A DNA stretch of 64,000 bases from Pelobates cultripes (lineage: Eukaryota; Chordata; Amphibia; Anura; Pelobatidae): positions 202,822,002 through 202,886,001 of the forward strand of contig OW240912.1 in the NCBI GenBank assembly GCA_933207985.1, written 5' to 3'. Every line of letters begins with the position of its first letter. Positions within the stretch are counted from its first letter, which is position 1. A program made the translations under genes and the position numbers. The notes under the pieces are model-generated. The model searched no databases. It saw only the letters and a program-made list of their open reading frames with translations, and was not told the DNA's origin. Below are positions 12,110 to 22,142 of this stretch, in pieces.

Positions 12110-12230
12110 GAAGCCAGGAACCCACATGTAGTGTTAAACTACGTGTTGTATAGTGCCAGGGGTTACAAGCACTATAACCAATTACATGAGAATAAATTGT
12201 ATTGGTTGTAGTGCCTACAGTGTTCCTTAA
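12110..12230. mobile_element. T2-type MITE end fragment
   Basis: The stretch ends GTGCCTACAGTGTTCC followed by TTAA (12227-12230), like the right ends of the T2-type MITEs elsewhere in the window. Inward lies a small inversion (GCACTATAACCAATTACA against TGTATTGGTTGTAGTGC). I cannot identify a matching left terminus. Confidence 0.4.
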
Positions 12231-14940
12231 ATGTTGACTTCTTGTATAGAAGCTCTAGGCATGTGACAATGACAAGTGGTTATAACCAATGATCCAATAA
12301 TGAGACATAGCCTTTAAGAACAGATTTTCCTTTCAGTGGTCACTGGGAAATCAATTACCAGACAGTGCAGCTTTAAGAGAGTCCCATGACCCTACTATGG
12401 TAGAAATACTCGAATGGTATTGGCAAATGTTACTGTTAAAATATTACAATAGAAGATGTATTTATGAAGTGTTGTTATTTATGTTAATTTTTAGATAATA
12501 GATAATCTTATGATGGATGTAATAGATGCTTTGGCCTTGTCTCTAAATAATTTTTATTAGAGTAATTAAAAAAGAATCAGTCAGGTGTTTAGCAAGCATC
12601 GATTAGATAATTCTGACAAGCTTGCTGAAAGACTGTAAAGGAAGCGAATGGTGCATAGGAGACTTGGTTAGAGAACTTCATATAAAATAACTAAAAACAG
12701 GCTAATTACATATTAAATACTTGCTTCTGAAAAGTCTAGGTTTTTTGCACACAATTCATGTATGTAAAACTCTAGATATGGGGCCTGGCGGCACCCATTT
12801 GAGCACCTGTGACCTCAAGAATCAGTTTTGCTTTCACTTGGTGACATTTTGTGTGGGCTCCCATACCTCAGCCAGATCTAGTTCCTGCCATAATATGAAA
12901 ATGTGTCCAATGTGTCCAATGTGGTCAAAAACATACTTCTTCTGCAGCCATGAATTTATAGCATTCCTTTGGAATAGTTTTGGAATCACTGCCTTGTTGC
13001 ATGACCTGCGACACGTGTTTGCTTATGACCTGATAACTGAAATTTTTTTGCAAATCTTTATTTTAATGAAAAGAGAGGTTTTCATGATACATGTCAGAAA
13101 AAAAACTCAAAAAATATGCAAAAAGGGGTATGTCATAAGTAAGTTTAGAGTGTCCCAAACAATTCACAAAAAACATAGTCCATTGAATCCCCATATACCC
13201 AAAGCAATTTACTCACGCACGTTTTGCAAAATCCTCAAATAGGCATTTAGCAAAGAATTAAGTGAAGAACATCCTGACTTTCATAGGCTCAGCATCATCT
13301 GACAGGTAGGGAAAAAGAAGAAACCAAGGAGAAAAGGAAAGAGAAAAACCATCACCCTCCACCGTCCTCTTAGACTAATCCCAGTCCCCTTTAGTAACTC
13401 AAGTACTCAACTGCAGATCAACCCAATGCCAAGTGCATCGAACTGGGTCAGATGTGTTGTCAAGCCTGAGTAATAAAGATTTCAGCTGAGAGACTTCATA
13501 TAACGGATTTCTTCAGTTTTCCCAAGGCAGCAGGTAATCCTTGGCATGGGCCGCTGCTGCTAGAAGAGCGAAATTAAACTCCTACCCGCTATCAAGTAGT
13601 GCTTAGTAAGTGACTTTTTATAGGGCAGAGTGGCATGGTTGAGTAATGCAGTTGCGGTGGTTACTCATTGATCAGTTTAATGAAATAAAAAGTCTGCTTC
13701 CAATAGGCAGAGATCACAGGACAAGATCTCATGCCCATGCCCTGGGAGCCAAAGTGATCATATGCTCTGCAAGTTAGAATTTATAATTTATTTCCTGGAA
13801 CCATAGTGCTTTGGTGAGTTAAAGTCATAATTTGCTACCATTGCTTATTGGTGAGTTCAGTCCAGAGAGCTCTGTCCCAGAGGCCCTTGAATCTTGGTAT
13901 TGAAGGCTGGTCTCCTAACAAGACTAGCTGGTACAGAACAGAAAGTCAATGAGACATTAACAAATTAGATCTCAAAAATAGTAAGAGCTCATCCCATAAG
14001 TTGTTTTCAAGGGGCAGTACGAAATAAAAGACTCAGCTGATAAAAGCAAAAACATTCTAAGAGTACCAGTGCATGATCTTGTGCCAACATCTCCATGGAA
14101 TTTAGTGTTCCCTCCGAGAGCAAGTGGTGTACATGAATGGGATGCCCAACACATAGGAAAGCAAAGCCTCCCTCTCCCTCCTCCGGTACACTGTGCCTAA
14201 CTCAAAGGATGGAAATATAATAAAGGGGTGGGGCTCCTTAGGAGAGATAATGTGGTGGTGTGTGTGGCAGTTTTACAGCCAGATTGTGGAAATCTCCTAT
14301 GACTTTTTTATTACACTGCAGAAAGTAATTATGAAGCAACCCACTCATAAGTCACCAAACTAATCTACTACTATCATTCTTTAACCACCTTGCTTGACTG
14401 GAAGGATGAGGTCCTTCAAATCATTTCTGTTGAGAGAATATAATCTCAGAATGATTACCTATCCAACTTTTTTTTTTTAGTAAATTTCATCTTGAACGCA
14501 GTGTTAACTTTTTGTTATATTGTTATTTTTAGATAATTTCTTTCCTTTTTTAAAAATAATTTTAGATAATTTCTTTCCTTGTAGTTATCTTTTTTACTCT
14601 TTCTATTGACACTCGTCTTGATAAGTATTATCCTGATTATTGTATCTTAAACACCTAAACCAGGATAAGAATGACCTGCAGATACTTTGAGTTTTGTAAG
14701 TTGATATATGATGAGCTGTATTTGATCTGTAGTGTTTTGAACATGACATCATCACTTGGGTTAATTTCTTAAACCGTCTCCATTGTCTAACATTGGATGT
14801 GTTCATCTATCAACCCAATGCCTTGGTATGACCTGCAGCAATGGAGCAGAAAATACACTAAGCACATTTCATTTACTCAAGGATTCTCCTTTTACTTCAT
14901 AGTGTGGGTTATACAGTGTTGCAAAGCGCAGAGGCAAAAT
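12231..14940. other. no gene recognised
   Basis: A mixed AT-rich stretch. A 173-codon frame (12721-13242) has no family signature and is Lys/His/Phe-rich, as expected from AT-rich noncoding DNA. The more GC-balanced part at 13280-14250 may be an old retroelement, but I could not match it. A direct repeat of about 21 bp (TTTTAGATAATTTCTTTCCTT) occurs at about 14527 and 14561. Confidence 0.4.
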
Positions 14941-15051
14941 ATACAGCAGTGGGGGGCGTGGCCTGAACACTGATGGCGACGGCTGCTTAACTCCGGAGCT
15001 CCGACCCGCGTAGCGAAAAAAGGCGCACTAACTGCAGCAAACGCTGTCCTA

Positions 15052-15981
15052 ATGGGGCGCACTAGACGCCTGGAAACCCACCAAACACCCAGGAGGCAAC
15101 AGAACACCCCGCAAAGCGGCTTCCTAGACGGATACCTCCAAACGCAGAGAAAGCCGCCAAGTGACACGCAGTGCCCAAAGATGGCCAACGGACCGACCAC
15201 ATCGCCGGAGACGGAGTCACAAGCACTGTCCCTATCGGACATCAGGGCAGATATTAGAGCCCTAACTAGCACTATGGTCACGAAAGCCGACCTGAAAAAT
15301 ACGTCCGACGCGCTCTATGAGGCGATCCGAGCGGAAGTCGCCATGCTTGGGAGTGATATAGCAGCGCAAGGCACCCGCATCCAGGCACAAACGATGACTG
15401 GACGCATAGAAGCTAATAACCTGGCTATCAACCAACAAGGTACCATCCTCCTACACCTCAGAAGGCAGGCAGAGGATGTGGATAATAGAGGACGCAGATC
15501 TAATATCAGAGTGCGCAACCTCCCTGAGCCACATAACGAGGAAAATGTGGAGGCCACACTTACCGCATTGTTCAGAGAAATACTGGGCCCAGATGCGCCA
15601 CCCAATATCAGATTTGACAGAGCCCACAGGGCAACACGACCGAGAACCATTGACAACTCACCCAGAGACATTATATGTTGCCTAACCGAATTTAAAGTGA
15701 AAGAACTTATTATGTCCAAAGCCCGATCCAAGCTGGCCATTCCAGGAAGCTGAGGTAGCCCTATACCAGGACTTGTCACACCTCACACTAGAGGCTCGCA
15801 GGGCTCTAAGGCCATAACCCAACTCTTGAGAAGCCAAAATATACCATATGAATGGGGCTTCCCCTTTAGTCTGCTAGCCCGATGTGAGAATGAATGGGTA
15901 CCCGTGAGATGGCCAGATGAGGTACCGGTATTCCTGAGGAGACTAGGCCTGCCGCACACGGAGGTGGCCGACATGCGATAG
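15052..15981 (+). pseudogene. L1 ORF1 (RNA-binding chaperone), frameshifted
   Basis: The 233-codon open part (15052-15753) starts MGRTRRLETHQTPRRQQN, a strongly basic N-terminus. It continues through a coiled-coil-like section (about residues 60-145, with LSDIRADIRALTSTMVTK and LHLRRQAEDVDNRGRR) into the RRM-like core RRSNIRVRNLPEPHNEENVE, followed by FREILGPDAPP and IRFDRAHRATRPR. The last two motifs are hallmarks of L1 ORF1p. A frameshift near 15735 and another near 15820 separate this from the C-terminal domain, which continues as FQEAEVALYQDLS, LLRSQNIPYEWGFPF and GLPHTEVADMR and stops at about 15981. The start was chosen as the first ATG giving the basic N-terminus. The protein would coat the LINE RNA in the cytoplasm. 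Confidence 0.85.
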
Positions 15982-17117
15982 ACACGATCAGCCCACCTCT
16001 GACTGCAAACTTGGCCAACACATCACCGACCGGGCGGGACACAGCACAGACCAAATGCTGAGAGACCGGCATCACCGCCCTTGGGGAATGATAGCCAAGA
16101 CACGCTGAACAGCTATTGGGGAGGGGGGTTAAGGGAGAAGGGGGTTAAGGGAGAAGGGGGACAATGCAGACCTCTGTGGAGGAGAAGAACCACATAGCCC
16201 GGAGCTATAATATCTCAGGTGGGAGGGCATTAACCATTGCCACCCGCCTAGCTGGACTGCCGGAAGCCGGATGCAGGCAGGAGAACTGGACGCATCGGCA
16301 GGCCATGGAGGGGGGATACAGCAAAATTGGGCGGGAGAAATGAGACGGGGGAGGAATAAAAGGTAGAAGACATTCAAAGTGAGCGTTAGAAAGGAGAAGG
16401 CTATAGAAACAAGGAGGGAGAAATGGGAGGGGGAGGGAAAAAGGGTAAAGGGGGAGAAAAAAAATGTGTTGAACTGTATATGCACAATATGCTTCACGAA
16501 ACATAGACCGCACAAGTCCACACCAGGACTAACAAGCACAAAACCCCACACTGAACAGCAAGGGTTACACGATCGACAGACAGTTACACTCATAACTAAG
16601 ACTACCCCCACACTGGTGACCCGAAAGATACCCACCCCACAAACAGACTGGCACAAACCCCGCAGAAGACAAGACTTCAAAAGGGAAAGTAAAGGCACTA
16701 ACTGACCCCAACATCTGTACTCAGCACCTACATGTAGAAGACAATGAGAGGCGCAAGACGAGGTGTCCCCGGCTGGCGAGAGAGGGTGACCGCACCGACA
16801 CGAAATAAGAGACCAATGTAACAGACCCCAGACGGAGAGCATACGTTAGCACATAACCCCGACCGCAGAGTGCACAACTATAGGTACACACCCAGCGGAC
16901 AAGGAGCCTAGTTGAACACCACGAGAGACACTCACATCACCAATCCTGCTAGGCGAGGGCCACGACCTGAACTAGACCCAGGTATACCAAGACTACTGAG
17001 GGAACTACGGCTGCAGCCGCTCCGGTAATTACCGTGTAGTGGTACGGCCTTGGACATCCACCCAGTTACACGGGACTCTACCTGAACTAGGGAGAGACAC
17101 GACCACACACCAACTGA
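15982..17117 (+). other. L1 inter-ORF spacer
   Basis: GC- and A-rich sequence between ORF1 and ORF2. It has no domain-bearing frame; the 108-codon frame at 16379-16705 is Lys/Thr-rich low-complexity sequence. A tandem duplication of about 17 bp (GGGTTAAGGGAGAAGGG) lies at about 16126-16160. The spacer resumes at 18481-18636 and 25875-26003 around the two insertions, ending before the ORF2 ATG. Confidence 0.7.
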
Positions 17118-18376
17118 GGGTAGTGGGGAAAGTGATGGAAACCATGCTAAAGGATAGGATTGATGAACATCTAAAAACACATGGATTTCAAGATCAGAGA
17201 CAACATGGGTTTACTTCAGGGAGATCATGCCAAACTAATCTTATTGATTTTTTTGATTGGGTAACTAAAATTATACATCAGGGTGGTGCAGTAGACATTG
17301 CTTACCTAGATTTCAGTAAGGCTTTTGACACTGTTGAACATAGAAGGCTTATCAATAAACTGCAATCTTTAAGTTTGGATTCCAATATTGTTGAATGGGT
17401 AAGGCAGTGGCTGAGTGACAGGCAACAGAGGGTTGTAGTTAATGGAATATATTCGAAGCTTGGACTTGTCACCAGTGGGGTACCTCAGGGATCTGTACTT
17501 GGACCCATTCTCTTTAATATTTTTATTAGTGATATTGCAGAAGGTCTTGATGGTAAGGTATGTCTTTTTGCTGATGATACTAAGATATGTAACAGGGTTG
17601 ATGTTCCAGGAGGGATAAGCCAAATGACAAATGATTTAGGTAAACTAGAAAAATGGTCAGAATTGTGGCAACTGACATTTAATGTGGATAAGTGCAAGAT
17701 AATGCATCTTGGACGTAAAAACCCAAGGGCAGAGTACAGAATATTTGATAGAGTTCTAACCTCAACATATGAGGAAAGGGATTTAGGGGTGATTATTTCT
17801 GATGACTTAAAGGTAGGCAGACAATGTAATAGAGCAGCAGGAAATGCTAGCAGAATGCTTGGTTGTATAGGGAGAGGTATTAGCAGTAGAAAGAGGGAAG
17901 TGCTCATGCCATTGTACAGAACACTGGTGAGACCTCACTTGGAGTATTGTACACAGTACTGGAGACCGTATCTTCAGAAGGATATTGATACCTTAGAGAG
18001 GGTTCAGAGAAGGGCTACTAAACTGGTTCATGGATTGCGGGATAAAACTTACCAGGAAAGGTTAAAGGATCTTAACATGTATAGCTTGGAGGAAAGACGA
18101 GACAGGGGGGATATGATAGAAACATTTAAATATATAAAGGGAATCAACACAGTAAAGGAGGAGACTATATTTAAAAGAAGAAAAACTACCACAACAAGAG
18201 GACATAGTCTTAAATTAGAGGGACAAAGGTTTAAAAATAATATCAGGAAGTATTACTTTACTGAGAGGGTAGTGGATGCATGGAATAGCCTTCCAGCTGA
18301 AGTGGTAGAGGTTAACACAGTAAAGGAGTTTAAGCATGCGTGGGATAGGCATAAGGCTATCCTAACTATAAGATAA
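17118..18376 (+). CDS. CR1 ORF2 C-terminal half (reverse transcriptase), partial but open
   Basis: About 420 codons of the CR1 polyprotein without a stop. The frame is fused in phase to 26 codons of L1 spacer, so an apparent ATG at 17039 is not the true start. Visible motifs in order are: QHGFTSGRSCQTNLIDF (fingers), YLDFSKAFDTVEH (first catalytic Asp), SGVPQGSVLGP (palm), LFADDTKIC (catalytic DD pair), FNVDKCKIMHLG, then RPHLEYCTQYW, LERVQRRATKLV and YSLEERRDRGDMIETFK. The tail ends RVVDAWNSLPAEVVEVNTVKEF. All are typical of CR1/L2-group LINEs. The N-terminal endonuclease and ORF1 are absent through 5' truncation, so the product could not retrotranspose by itself. The catalytic residues are intact. 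Confidence 0.88.
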
Positions 18377-18480
18377 GGCTAGGGACTAATGAAAGTATTT
18401 AGAAAATTGGGCAGACTAGATGGGCCGAATGGTTCTTATCTGCCGTCACATTCTATGTTTCTATGTTTCTATGTTTCTAT
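17118..18480 (+). mobile_element. CR1 LINE, 5'-truncated, nested in the L1 spacer
   Basis: The element begins inside the reverse transcriptase (VVGKVMETML). It runs through an open frame to 18376, then a roughly 70-bp 3' UTR, and ends in a short octamer array, (TTTCTATG)n after ATTCTATG, at about 18449-18480. CR1 elements characteristically end in an ATTCTRTG-type microsatellite rather than poly(A). The L1 spacer continues on both sides. The uninterrupted frame suggests a young insertion. Confidence 0.85.
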
Positions 18481-18636
18481 GAGGGGGCACACACCCACCC
18501 TCACCAACACACACCACGACAACAAAAAACAAGGCACATAACCCCACCCGCGAAAAAGATAACACACCACATTACTCTGTTCCCCTCTGGGTCCCCAAAC
18601 AGTTACTGAGATCCAACACACATAACGCACCCACGC

Positions 18637-19267
18637 TGTCGGGATCCCGCGGGCGGCTGCGAGGGGAGGCTGCACTCCGCTCGCGGTACTCACCCTCCAG
18701 CCGTCCGCGGTCCCCTCCTCCTCGTGGGCTCGGCGGGCGGCTTCCTTCCAGCCTCGGATGCCGCCCGCCGTTTCCTCCACGTCCCCCAGCGGCAGCATAC
18801 ATGACGCTGCACGCTGGGAGACCGCCCAAGTTAGTACACGCCGGGGTCAGTCACCTGACCCGGCGTTAAAGGCACAGTGTCTCAATCACAGTGGGAGGTC
18901 TAGATATCTCCCACGTGTGATTGTTAATTCTGATTGGAAATTATCCAATCAGAATTAACCTTATGGTTTAAATACTTACCTTTCCTGTTCCTCCCTGCCC
19001 TGTTGTGGTCTTTGCTTGCTAGTATTGCTATTTACCTTGTGCTTCTGGTTACGTACTCTCTGGCTTGTTTATCTGACTCTGTGACTTTCTCCTACCCTTT
19101 GACCTCGGCTCGTTTCACGTTATTCTGTCTTCTGGTTCCCCTTACTCGGCTTGTTTCCTGACTATTCTGTGTGTGCTTAGCCTGGCCACTCTAAGGTCCG
19201 GTACGGCCCCTTTTCTGTGTGTGTGTGTGTGTGTGTGCCAGCGTGTTGGGTTCCCCGAATCGTGACA
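18637..19267 (+). repeat. 5' LTR of the gypsy element
   Basis: The LTR is 631 bp. By eye it differs from the 3' LTR by about nine substitutions and by length in one TG microsatellite (11 TG here, 8 TG in the 3' LTR). It contains an imperfect palindrome around CTGATTGG...CCAATCAG at 18930-18957 and a TATA-like TTTAAATAC at 18967. Confidence 0.95.
18967..19006 (+). promoter_or_regulatory. predicted LTR promoter and transcript 5' end
   Basis: TTTAAATAC (18967-18975) is a TATA-like box. About 25-30 bp downstream lies GCCCTGTTGT (18997-19006), the exact reverse complement of ACAACAGGGC just inside the 5' LTR (19270-19279). A transcript starting near 18997 would begin with sequence able to pair with its own primer-binding region. 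Confidence 0.55.
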
Positions 19268-19269
19268 TT

Positions 19270-19279
19270 ACAACAGGGC
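19270..19279 (+). other. putative self-priming primer-binding site
   Basis: ACAACAGGGC starts two bases after the 5' LTR end. It lacks the TGG start expected of a tRNA-type primer site but is perfectly complementary to 18997-19006 in the LTR, where transcription is predicted to begin. Tf1 of fission yeast and sushi-type chromoviruses of fish are known to use such self-priming. Here it is inferred from complementarity alone. Confidence 0.55.
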
Positions 19280-19283
19280 CATA

Positions 19284-20177
19284 ATGGAACCTGCTGACAT
19301 ACCACAGCTCCTAGTTAATCAAGAGGCTAGAATGAATGGCTTGGACCACCGTATGGATCAGTTTGCTCAAGCTTTGCAAACCATACTGGCTCGTACTGCA
19401 CACTTGCAACCTGCCGTTCAGGAGGCTGCTGCTGCTGTGCCCGAACCCATTCCCACTCCAGTACCCGTTCCCGCTCATGTAGTTCACATGACGCCGCCAC
19501 AGCGCTACAGCGGTGACCCAGCATTGTGTCGTGGTTTCCTCAACCAAATCGACATCCATTTGGTGATGAATCCACGTTCCTATCCCACTGACAGATCTAA
19601 AATTGCCTTTTTGATAAACCACTTGTCCGGGAGAGCTTTAGCATGGGCCAACCCCATTTGGGAAAATACGTCTCCTATGTCCTTTGCAGATTTTCTGACA
19701 GCTTTCAGACGCACGTTTGATCAACCCGGTAGGGTTGCTTCTGCTGGCAAGGCTCTGCTTAGGGTCCGACAGGGTAACAGATCTGTAGCAGATTACACTA
19801 TCGAATTCCGCACTCTAGCAGCTGAAGTGGTTTGGAATAATGACGCCCTCGTAACAGCCTTTCAGGAGGGTTTGGCCGCTTATATACTGGATGAAATAGC
19901 ATCCAGGGAATTGCCTGCTCTTCTAGATGATGTTATAGACTATGTGATTCTTATCGATAACCGTATTAGAGAGAGGTGTAGTCAAAGACGGTTGGATACA
20001 CGGGTGTTACCTGCTCTACCCAGTACTGCACTGCTAGCGTTACCCGCTCCTAGGCAACCATCCCCTGAACCCATGCAGTTGGGTGCTACGGGGTTAACTG
20101 AGGCCGAAAGAGTGTACCGTAGAAGGGAGGGGTTATGCTTTTATTGTGGGAAGAGGGGGCACCACTGTAAAGCCTGA
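19284..20177 (+). CDS. gypsy Gag, open to a stop inside the zinc knuckle
   Basis: Gag would form the cytoplasmic particle that packages element RNA. The 297-codon frame starts MEPADIPQLLVNQEARMNGL 17 bases after the LTR. It has a predicted helical N-terminus, an Ala/Pro-rich linker (about residues 45-70), then the retrotransposon Gag core with PQRYSGDPALCRGFLNQIDI, KIAFLINHLSGRALAWANP and FLTAFRRTFDQPGR (about residues 72-150). The C-terminus holds a CCHC knuckle, CFYCGKRGHHCKA, in which the final Cys position is occupied by TGA (20175-20177). The protein therefore ends one residue short of a complete knuckle. Residual homologous sequence (LRPRE-like, MTLSPHVSISRPF) continues in another frame towards pol. 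Confidence 0.9.
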   Translation: MEPADIPQLLVNQEARMNGLDHRMDQFAQALQTILARTAHLQPAVQEAAAAVPEPIPTPVPVPAHVVHMTPPQRYSGDPALCRGFLNQIDIHLVMNPRSYPTDRSKIAFLINHLSGRALAWANPIWENTSPMSFADFLTAFRRTFDQPGRVASAGKALLRVRQGNRSVADYTIEFRTLAAEVVWNNDALVTAFQEGLAAYILDEIASRELPALLDDVIDYVILIDNRIRERCSQRRLDTRVLPALPSTALLALPAPRQPSPEPMQLGATGLTEAERVYRRREGLCFYCGKRGHHCKA

Positions 20178-20236
20178 CCTAAAGTACAGGGAAACTGCAG
20201 CACCTAAGGCCTAGAGAGGGGTCGGCCTCGGGTGTT

Positions 20237-22140
20237 ATGACTTTGTCCCCTCATGTGTCCATCTCCAGACCGTTTATTACGGTTTCTCTTTTGGTTAAAA
20301 AAAAACAACAGTAACAACCAAAGCCCTAATCGATTCGGGTGCGGCAGACAACCTTATGGATGAGACCTTTGCCAAAACCGCAGCCCTGAATTTGATCCGA
20401 AAGGATACACCCTTGGCCGTTGAGGCCATAGATGGTAGACCACTGGAGAAACATCTGGTGACCCATGAAACCCAGGAAATAGTTATGTCTGTGGGTGTTT
20501 TGCACAAGGAGAAGTTAACCTTCCAAATAATTGACTCCCCTACAGCCTCCATCGTTCTGGGTTTTCCCTGGTTAGTTAAACACAACCCTGTTCTTGATTG
20601 GGGTTGTTTAGATATACTCTCCTGGGGGGAATCTTGTCAACGAGACTGTATGGCTCATGTACGTCCTGTTTGTTTACTTAACGTGCCCACGGCTAAACCA
20701 CTCTCGGTTTCTGTCCCTTCTGTTTATGCAGACCTTGCCTTGGTTTTTGAAAAGAGGGAGGCAGATAAGCTACCTCCACATCGTGAGTATGATTGTGCCA
20801 TAAACCTCTTACCGGGTACTATGCCTCCTAGGGGAAAAGTCTACCCTCTTTCTGAAAAAGAAAACCAGAACATGGAGGAGTACATACGGGAATCCCTAAG
20901 TAAAGGTTTTATTAGAAGGTCCTCCTCTCCTGCTGGTGCTGGTTTCTTCTTTGTGGCAAAGAAGGAGGGCGATTTGAGGCCATGTATAGACTACAGGGGT
21001 CTGAACAATATAACGGTTAAAAACGCCTACCCTATCCCCCTCATCACTGAGTTGTTTGATCGTGTTAAAGGTTCTAAATTCTTCACCAAATTAGACCTCT
21101 TATAACCTTGTCCGTATAAAGGAGAATGACGAGTGGAAGACAGCGTTCAACACACGCAGTGGGCATTACGAATATCTGGTCATGCCTTTTGGACTGTGTA
21201 ATGCTCCTGCCGTGTTTCAGGACCTCATAAATGATGTCCTTAGGGATCTATTGCATGTCTGTGCTGTGGTGTACCTTGACGACATACTTGTGTATTCTCC
21301 TGATTTGAAGTCACACCATAACCATGTTAGGATGGTGCTCAAAAGGCTATTGCAGAACGGACTCTACTGTAAGTTAGAAAAATGTTTATTCGATCAGACC
21401 TCTGTGCAATTCCTAAGATATATCATTACTGAACAGGGTTTCAGTATGGATCCTGCTAAATTGGAAGCTATACTGTCCTGGCCACTTCCCCAAGGACTGA
21501 AGGCTATCCAGCGTTTTATAGGATTTGCCAACTATTATAGGAAATTTATAAAAAACTTTTCACCACTCATCTCTCCAGGGTTTCAGTATGGATCCTGCTA
21601 AATTGGAAGCTATACTGTCCTGGCCACTTCCCCAAGGACTGAAGGCTATCCAGCGTTTTATAGGATTTGCCAACTATTATAGGAAATTTATAAAAAACTT
21701 TTCACCACTCATCTCTCCTATAACGAAGCTGACAAAAAAAGGTCTACACCCTAGAGTTTAGACTCCTGAAGCCCTTAAGGCCTTCGAAACCCTCAAGAAG
21801 GCATTTGCCGCTGCTCCAGTGCTGCACCACCCTGATCCTTCTCTTCCCTTTGTTATGGAAGTAGATGCTTCAGAGTCAGGTGTGGGAGCCGTACTGTCAC
21901 AGAGGTTGTCGTATGACAAACCCCTCCATCCCTGTTGTTATTTTTCTAAAAGGTTGTCTGATTCAGAGAAGAATTACGATATTGGGAACAGGGAGCTATT
22001 AGCTATTGTGTTAGCTTTTAAGGAATGGAGGTACTTATTAGAGGGTTCTAGACACAAAATTATGGTTATAACAGATCATAAGAACCTCTCCTATATAGCT
22101 GATGCTAGAAGGTTATCTGCCCGGCAGGCTAGATGGTCTC
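20237..22140 (+). pseudogene. gypsy Pol, N-terminal part: protease, reverse transcriptase, RNase H
   Basis: The aspartic protease motif ALIDSGAADNLMD is at about 20323-20362. The reverse transcriptase follows with FIRRSSSPAGAGFFFVAKK, LRPCIDYRGLNNITVKNAYP, KFFTKLDL (first catalytic Asp), MPFGLCNAPAVFQ and VVYLDDILVYS (catalytic YLDD intact). RNase H begins [18 protein letters not shown] and continues through [19 protein letters not shown] to [10 protein letters not shown]. The frame is broken in several places. There is a frame change at an A9 run (20297-20305). An apparent 8-bp deletion just after KLDL, at about 21101, removes the RGA of the expected RGAYNLVRIK. A 142-bp tandem duplication lies at 21434-21717. 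The gene then stops at the Tc1/mariner insertion site. Its continuation lies at 23693. Confidence 0.9.
21434..21717 (+). repeat. 142-bp perfect tandem duplication in gypsy pol
   Basis: Units 21434-21575 and 21576-21717 look identical base for base and begin CAGGGTTTCAGTATGG. They encode the end of the reverse transcriptase connection region (SMDPAKLEAILSWPLPQGL...FIGFANYYRKFIKNFSPL). Because 142 is not a multiple of three, the duplication shifts the frame. The lack of differences implies it is younger than the LTR divergence. Confidence 0.95.
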
Positions 22141-22142
22141 TA

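Noticed and set aside
12721..13242. 173-codon open frame on the plus strand
   Set aside because: No domain or family signature. The composition (Lys, Phe, His, Ile) matches translated AT-rich DNA, and the frame includes a TGTCCAATG direct repeat.
14892..15281. 129-codon minus-strand frame opposite L1 ORF1
   Set aside because: Antisense shadow of ORF1 in GC-rich sequence; no homology.
16379..16705. 108-codon frame in the L1 spacer
   Set aside because: Lys/Thr/Glu-rich low complexity from purine-rich spacer; it lies between ORF1 and ORF2 where these L1 elements have noncoding sequence.
17039..17117. N-terminal extension of the CR1 frame from the ATG at 17039
   Set aside because: These 26 codons are L1 spacer; the CR1 homology starts at about 17118.
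18572..18829. Arg/Gly-rich frames on the minus strand in the gypsy LTR (repeated at 25185-25442)
   Set aside because: They follow the GC-rich start of the LTR in both copies and have no protein signature.
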